Assembly (NCBI RefSeq): GCF_047675955.1
Contig: NC_132914.1
Span: 39,395,521-39,459,520, forward strand
Direction of reading: 5' to 3'
Source: Chlorocebus sabaeus
Lineage: Eukaryota > Chordata > Mammalia > Primates > Cercopithecidae
DNA: 64,000 nt
Below the pieces are notes generated by a model. The model worked only from the letters and a program-made list of their open reading frames with translations, was not told the origin of the DNA and searched no databases. The translations under genes and the position numbers were made by a program. Each line of letters starts with the position of its first letter. The first letter of the stretch is position 1. Shown one piece after another: positions 57,644-64,000 of this stretch.

Positions 57644-57755
57644 AGGGTGACCAACTGTCCAAGTTTTTCCTGGACTAGGACATTTCCTGACGTGGGACTT
57701 TCAGTTCCAAAACCAGGACTGTCTGGAGTAATTGTTTATGACAGTTGGTCACCCT
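57644..57755. mobile_element. Short DNA transposon with perfect 16-bp TIRs
   Basis: AGGGTGACCAACTGTC at 57644-57659 is the exact reverse complement of GACAGTTGGTCACCCT at 57740-57755. The centre holds CAGTTCCAAAACCAGGACTG. A MITE-like non-autonomous element, possibly of the hAT group; the family was not fixed and no 8-bp TSD was seen. Confidence 0.85.
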
Positions 57756-57998
57756 GGTGATGGCACAACTCCAACATCAAATCAGTAGAAAGCAAATCTC
57801 CAGGGGACAACATGAATCGGTTTAGGTACACAGATTTCTGGGGCTCTGGCTTAATCCAGGCGTCATTCTGGGTTGTCTAGAGGAGTGTTTAAACTGCATG
57901 GCCTCCACACAACAATATTCCCCCTCCATGAATATCGTGGAGCTCCCCTGAGCTTTCTGAGAGATAATACATACAGCAGTGAGTTTAAAGTTGTACTC

Positions 57999-58030
57999 CT
58001 CAACAACAACAACAACAACAACAATAACCA
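57999..58030 (+). repeat. CAA microsatellite
   Basis: About eight CAA units with one AAT variant. Confidence 0.95.
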
Positions 58031-60519
58031 AAGTACAGTTATTTTGTGCTGTTAATTCAATAAAAATCCTCATGCTTGGGCAGGCAGTTGAGCTAGGAAT
58101 AGAGTTAACATTCTTAGGTGAAAATTGAAAAGCCTGACAAGCACGGAAAGGTGATTTCAACTCCACTTGGCCGTGAGCTACGGGAGCATTTTGGGGCAGG
58201 AACAAAATTCTCCTTTGAAATGAATACTGAATCTTCTTCACTGCGTAAATGCATGACCTTAAGTTAAAATATTCCACACCAAAAAATTGGGTCACCACAA
58301 TTTTCAGCCTGGAAAAACTAGAAACTGAAAAAAGGCAGTGGCTACCCCAAAAAAATCAATCATAATAAAACACCTATGGAAAAATTAACTCTTCTACTTT
58401 CAAGTATACCTGCTATGATAAACTATTTGAGCAATTACCAAAAAAGTAACTGAATAATTGCCCACAACTGGCATCTCATTAAAAATGAGAGACTTCCATA
58501 TATCCATCGTCTATTCTATAACTAAAATAATCATCCACTAGTTTATAATGCTGACTTGTTTCTAATGGATTGGGCCTAACAGTTGCCGTCAATAATCTTG
58601 ACTTAGAAGTTCCAGTATAGCAGCTGTCTCTCAGCAAATAACCTTTGGAAGTCATTTAACAAATAAATATTCCCACTTCCTGAGTGATCTAATCAGCAGT
58701 CATATGGATTTTCTTTTCCAGTTAAGTTCTAGTTGTCAATTGTAATTTGTAAAAGAAACTGGAAGGAAGTTAGAAACAAAGATGGTAATTATTCAACCAA
58801 TGTGGGTTTTGTATATTGTGGCATGCTCTTCAGATGTGTTCTAGAATATTTACCATTTCCATTGACAAAATTTCCAGATGATTGCTAACATTCTTTTTTA
58901 GGTTCTACTGTATAGACAGCCATAAGTAAACCTGAAATAAAGACATTCTATGTTGTCAGATCTGCAAAACCTACTCTTCAGTGGGGGGTGACAATTGTCA
59001 CCTGGATTCAGAAGGGGATCAGTAGAGGTATAGTCAGTTTTATTGTTTTAAACCAGTATTTTCTCCATCCTTACTAGAGGAATTGGTTGAAGTATCTACA
59101 GAGTAAGATTAAGAAAAGCACGCTGAAAAGAAAACTAGACCTTCCTGTGTGTAAGTTGTACTTTTCCAGGGAGACGCTGACTCTTACAAGGCATCTCTGG
59201 CTTTTACCTTACAAAAGCTGGGGCACTGACGTCTTTCAGGGGGCTTCTAAGCTGTAACAATGGCCCCAGAAGCGTTCCAGCTCTGAGGAGACTTGTTTGT
59301 ATTTCTTCATCATCTTATTCACCAGCTAATTTCCAACCCTCCGTTTCATTTCATGCAGTGTCGATCCAGTGCAGGACGGACAGGATAGCTGGGTGCCCTC
59401 GAACCACGCAATGAGGCCATGCAGCGAGGCATTATGCTTCCCTTCCCTTTGACTCCTTCTTGGTCCCCTACCTGCTTCACAGCTACCTAAACTCCATTAC
59501 ATGCCATCTGGCTATTTGCCGCCGCCGCTTTAGTCATTAAACAGGAGGGAAAGAGCACCCTTGGCTGCACAATGAAGTTATCCATTGCCTCAGTTCAACA
59601 CACAGGCAGGCTTTTCTTCCTTCTGAATACCTAGTTTTATCTGTGACTAAGAGGTCTGAAATTTTACTACTCAACCCACTAACTTTTGCATTGCATCAAA
59701 GGGAAGGTCAGTAATCTTCTTGACAGAAGATTTAAAACATAAGGAGCTTAGCATTCGGGTCTAGGAACTTAACCCTGGTGCCCTCCCAGTGCGCTGCTAA
59801 TGGAGCTCGATTTCAGTTTCCAGCTGACTTTTCAAAAAAGCTGATGAGGCCAGAAAGGCTCCTCCACTCTCCCCCTCCCACCGCACCCCGCTGTGACTAG
59901 GCCTTTTACACACCTCCAAACAAGACGAACGAGCAAGCTCTTCCTGGTGAAATGGAGGACTGCAGCAGGCATCCCAGCTCAGTTTTGTGAACTCTTGATC
60001 AGAGTAATTTCCAAATACATCACTGTCAGTACACACTTCGAGCCTGCCATCAAGGAGCCCAGAAATTGGATTGCCACCTTATTCCTTTCTAAAGGTGAAA
60101 CAAGCCCTTTAAAAAAAAAGTAGTTATGTTTTATTATATTGTTTCATATGAATAAATGAATTATATGTAAGCATTTTTCACACTTTAAAGAACATAACGT
60201 TTCTGTTTCTAAAATGTACATGCATACATTTGTTTAAAAATAGCTGCCTTCATTATCATAATGATTTTTTTCCTCCTGTGTTCAAGAGCTCAGGGAATTA
60301 GTGGTAAATGTAAATGTAATCAAGGGCACCACCATGCTTTTAATTTGGCAAATAAAAACCATTTTTATCTCCCATCATTGTGGCAGGACGAGTCAGTTCT
60401 ATTACCAAAAGAAGCTTAGAAGTAATGTGATTTCCATCTGACATTTTTTTTTTATGTTTATGTCTTGGCTGAATAAAAATCTTGCTCTTAATTTCACATG
60501 TTGGGGTACAGTTATGAGG
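58031..60519. other. Repeat-poor unique sequence
   Basis: About 2.5 kb with no recognised mobile element, more balanced in composition at 59150-60110 (includes GCCGCCGCCGC near 59519). No splice-flanked coding exon was found. It could hold a conserved regulatory element. Confidence 0.5.
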
Positions 60520-60800
60520 AAATGAAATATTATTGGAACTACCTTTCTGGGAGACAATCTGCCAAAATATATCAAAAACATAAAAATGTGAATATCCTTT
60601 GACCCAGAAATCCCACTTCTTTAAATTTACCCTAATACAGTGGTACTAATAGGAAGAGATGCATGTCCACTGTGCGGCTGTTTACAAAGCACACACACAA
60701 GAAAAGATCTTAAACATCTAATAAAAGGCAACTAGTTGAATATATTATGGTATGCAAATAAAATTTAAAACAACTATTTAGGGTGGTATATGGAGACACA
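60520..60800 (+). mobile_element. Old L1M-like fragment
   Basis: CTTTGACCCAGAAATCCCAC, TTAAATTTACCCTAATACAG and AACTAGTTGAATATATTATG keep the order of an L1M ORF2 end. Confidence 0.6.
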
Positions 60801-60959
60801 GGAGGAGAAAAATTAAAAAATAAAAAACAAGACGACTATAATAATTGTGTGACTAGGATATTTGAAATGTTGTTAAATATGAGCACATAGAATTTATTTA
60901 AAAAATTATTCATTCAACAAAGATTCATCAAATACTAAGTGACAGATATTACTCTATAG

Positions 60960-61509
60960 CAGAGGTCAGAAGATGTTTTCCAGCCAGGTGCAGTGGCTCA
61001 CGCCTATAATCCCAGCACTTTGGGAGGCCGAGGCAGGCCTGAGGGCCTCAGGATTACCTGAGGTCAGGAGTTCAAGACCAGCCTGGCCAACATGGTGAAA
61101 CCTCGTCTCTACTAAAAATACAAAAATTAGCCGGGTGTCATGACGGCCTCCTGCAATCCCAGCTACTCCGGAAGCTGAGGCAGGAGAATCACTGAACCCA
61201 GGAGGTGGAGGTTGTAGTGAGCCAAGATCACGCCACTGCCCTCCAGCCTGGGTGACAGAGTAAGGCCCTATCTCAAAAAAAAAAAAAAAGAGAAAATAAT
61301 GTTTTCCATGGAAGTCCACATAGTAAATACTTTAGGCTTTGTAGGCCACAAGGCCCCTATGCAGTTGCTCAACTCTGCCACTGTCATATGAAAACAGCCA
61401 CAGGTGATGTGTAAATAAATGGGTGCAGCTGTGTTCCAACAAAGCTTTACTTACAAAAACTAGGCTGCTGGATGCATTCAGCTCCTGGCAGTTAGTTTGC
61501 TGACCCCTG
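60960..61509 (+). mobile_element. Charlie-like hAT transposon, split by Alu
   Basis: Left piece 60960-60982 (CAGAGGTCAGAAGATGTTTT) and right piece 61299-61509 (AGTAAATACTTTAGGCTTTG, GCAGTTGCTCAACTCTGCCA, GTGTTCCAACAAAGCTTTAC, ending GCTGACCCCTG). The ends CAGAGGTCAG/CTGACCCCTG are near-inverted. Non-autonomous hAT fossil; subfamily not named. Confidence 0.8.
60973..61308 (+). mobile_element. AluS with TSD, inside hAT element
   Basis: ATGTTTTCCA at 60973-60982 and 61299-61308. AluS at 60983-61298 with a small left-arm expansion, GGCCTGAGGGCCTCAGG, which is a near palindrome. Confidence 0.92.
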
Positions 61510-61654
61510 TTGTGGACAAGTGAAATATACAAGTGAAACAAAACATGCAAAAAGCTCTGACCCAATGGATCTTACATTCTATAGCTATCTGTATATCTGT
61601 GTGCATATATGAATATGACTGAATAGATGCACACTGATCATTGATTAAGCAAAT

Positions 61655-61790
61655 CTCTGGAGATTGTGCCAGACACTATGCTGTAATTGTTAATGATTTG
61701 GTGGTTAAACAAAAGAGACTTGGTCCCTGCCTTCAGAAAGTTCATGATATGGTAAAGAAAACAGATAAGAAAGCAAATAAAAAGAATAAA
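61655..61790 (+). mobile_element. Ancient mammalian repeat fragment
   Basis: TTGTGCCAGACACTATGCTG, CTTGGTCCCTGCCTTCAGAA and AGTTCATGATATGGTAAAGA resemble the fossil also noted at 9420-9530. Family not fixed. Confidence 0.4.
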
Positions 61791-61799
61791 GTTTGTTAA

Positions 61800-61945
61800 A
61801 ATTGATAAAAAATAGAATTATTAACATGGTTATCTCTGGATATTGAAATATTTAATGAGTGCATCTTTATTCTTTTTTACCATTCCTCTATTGTTTGATG
61901 TTTTTATAATAAGTATGTATTACCATTTGAAAGAATGGCATTAGT
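61800..61945 (+). mobile_element. Old L1M 3' tail
   Basis: ACATGGTTATCTCTGGATAT, TTCTTTTTTACCATTCC and TTTTATAATAAGTATGTATT fit an L1M 3' terminus. Confidence 0.5.
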
Positions 61946-62419
61946 CTCAAAAAGTTGTCATCAATGAAAATGATAAAAGCTTAATTTGTATTTTCTTTTT
62001 AACGTGTAATCCTGATGAATATAGAACAGTAAATGATCTCTATATTTTTTATTGTATTTGTTTTGTCTTTGAAACTATCTAGAATAAAAGGTCTTACTCT
62101 TCTCTAAATAAATAACAAAACTCCTTCTCTTTGGTATATGGATGAGGGTCTTAGGGACTGAAGAACTCTCATTCTTCTCCATTCACTTACGAATTTCAAG
62201 TATAAAACAGAGTGCTTAAGGAAGTATAGGAGACCAATTTTCCCAAACGTTGGTAACACTTTGAGGTTACTGCCCCCTCTTGAAAATTTTTTTGTTTGCT
62301 TTTATTTTGAAAGGGAAGTCTGCAGTGTAAAATGGGGTTTTACCCAAAGAGAGGTCTGGCCCTTGCCCTCAGCTTCTGGGAGGTCATCTGTGTCATACCC
62401 AGTGGACACACCTAACAGT
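61946..62419. other. Unique non-coding sequence
   Basis: Nothing recognised. Confidence 0.5.
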
Positions 62420-62930
62420 CTTAGGTTGGAGGCTGGCCATGCCAACAAGACCAACCATGTGTTTTAAGGTGGCAGCTTTGGGTCGTATTGTGTCAGTCCA
62501 CCCGGTGACCAACTTCAACCACATGGGCAGTCAGTCATTCACTCATGCCTATGTAATGAAGCCCCAGTATCCCGTGGCCACCAAGGCTCATGTGAGCTTC
62601 CCTGGTTGGCAATACTCCATGTATATTGTCACACATTGATACTAGGAGGGCAATACATGCTGAGGACAACAAAACCTTCATGATTGGAACCCCCAAACTC
62701 TGCTCCATAGGTCTCTTTCTTTGGCTGACTTTAACCTGTATCCTTTCCCGTAATAAACCATAACCACGAGTATTGTCAGTTTCAGTGAGTGCTGTGAGAC
62801 TTTCTATTGAATTATGGAACCAGGGGATGGTTTAGGGAACCCCCTAAACTTGCAGTTGGCATCAGATGTGAGGGTGGTCCTATGGAGAACTCAGACGTTT
62901 CAGTTTGGCTAACTCCCTGTAGGGAACATT
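62420..62930 (+). mobile_element. ERV LTR, 3' part
   Basis: TTTCTTTGGCTGACTTTAAC, CTGTATCCTTTCCCGTAATA (carrying AATAAA-type signal), AACCATAACCACGAGTATTG, TCAGTGAGTGCTGTGAGACT, then GTTGGCATCAGATGTGAGGG, a pattern of ERV LTR polyadenylation ends. No internal viral sequence recognised. Subfamily unresolved. Confidence 0.6.
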
Positions 62931-64000
62931 AGGAGGACACAGAAGAGAACATGTTGGTGTAACTTCTGCTCTCCATTTGCCAGGAGACTTCATGCTTCTT
63001 TTATCCACTGCTTCCTCTGAATTTCAAATATCATTCATCAGGTTTTGCAGAAGGAATAACTATGTAGAACTTGCGTCCTAAAGAAAGGTGTACCTTTAGG
63101 GCACATTTACAAATATTTTCATACTTTATATGTAACTATGCCTTAGAAAAATTTACATGCAGTCTTCTAAGATATCAGAAGCAAATAAGGACACAAAACT
63201 CAAGTCAGTGCATTTGCATTAATGTAAAGAATGCAAATTTTGCCAAAATATTGGGCTAACAGTTTTTTTGTGAGTCAGAAAAAAACGTGTTTCATTTATT
63301 TCTGATTTGTTCCTTTAAAAAAAAAAGTTTTCTAGAACCTCGGAATTTAGATACATTCCTTTTTATTCTTCAAGAGACACAAAGACTACATCTTTGTGAA
63401 AGTTTAGATGTGTGTGCATGTCTGTCTTCCAAATGATTGACATTCTGGGTACAGTCAGTAACTTCCACTGAAGGTTTCTTGGGGGCAACCTTGGGCTTTT
63501 CTAGTTCATTAATCTTTTAGGTATGAAAACCTGAGACAATCCCTAAAGCTTAAACTATCATTTCCTTAAAAATTACCCTAGTGGCTATGCCAGTCAGATG
63601 TGGGTGTATCACAAATCCTAGGTCACCCAGCCCATAATTTCTTTAATATCAAAAAATAAACCAGGAAAATTAACATTGTGAACCTCCATCAATAATTTAG
63701 GCTGGAATGCAAAAGTATTTCAGCTGCATAAGTCATCTGTTATTCACTTTAAAGGCTTGAATGCAGGAGAGACTCCACCTGTAAAAAGTCTAGTTCTGAG
63801 CTTGTCCTTGACGCCAAGTTCCAGGACCTCGCACTTGAAAAGATCAGGTGAAATTCAATTATGAAGTTGTGTCTGACTTTTTGAAGTGTAAATCCATTGC
63901 ACTTGAAAATGGCAAGTGTAAAATCCATTCTTAAAAAGCACTTGACATTTTCACATACAGCTTTACAGCTATGGAAATGTGAGGAGGCTCACAAGAGATG
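62931..64000. other. Unique non-coding sequence
   Basis: About 1 kb to the window end without recognised repeat or exon. A palindrome-like pair of CACTTGAAAA words sits near 63831 and 63900. Confidence 0.5.

Overview
This window is primate nuclear DNA, and the evidence points to an Old World monkey (Cercopithecidae: macaque, baboon, guenon or relative). It is dense in Alu, L1 (both L1M and L1PA grade), MaLR/ERVL LTRs, one HERV9-type LTR12, L2, MIR and hAT fossils. The youngest Alu copies (near 6480-6652 and 13376-13677) carry the right-arm bases GATCCGGCCACTGCAC and an ACACAAAAAACTAGCC linker. I associate these with the cercopithecid AluYR lineage rather than with ape AluY. No prokaryotic or organellar gene structure is present, and no complete protein-coding gene is visible.

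Layout. 0-9 kb: one MLT1 LTR, then a jumble of ancient L1M pieces interrupted by Alus, including a three-layer Alu-in-Alu cluster at 6358-7159. 9-12 kb: low-repeat sequence with two Alus and a small CpG-rich block (10850-11420), the best promoter or insulator candidate. 12.4-15 kb: old L1 3' ends with one AluS, one AluYR and one AluY; the AluYR and AluY have perfect target-site duplications (TSDs). 15-19.1 kb: a nested stack in which an MST-type LTR is split first by a solo LTR12 on the minus strand (4-bp TSD GTTT) and again by a truncated L1PA. 19-28 kb: mixed ancient repeats, an SVA-like VNTR fragment, a CT-expanded MLT1, and L2/MIR/L2. 28-31 kb: a largely repeat-free interval holding the only plausible protein-coding exon (28889-29042, plus strand). 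31-36 kb: antisense L1M, then a MIR split by an ERVL-type LTR and a complete minus-strand MST/THE1-type element (33306-35612). 36-50 kb: L1 fragments and a 3.7-kb L1PA (40840-44575) bounded by a 9-bp TSD, with ORF2 broken. 50-64 kb: MIRs, Alus, a MER5A, a perfect 16-bp inverted-repeat DNA transposon, a Charlie-like hAT split by an Alu, an ERV LTR, and long unique stretches.

The genes do not form a pathway: apart from one candidate exon the window is intronic or intergenic. Functional potential lies in the CpG block, the LTR12 promoter/enhancer and the candidate exon. Repeat subfamily names come from memory of consensus sequences without a database search; boundaries are approximate unless a TSD is quoted. 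I found no previously undescribed biological system.
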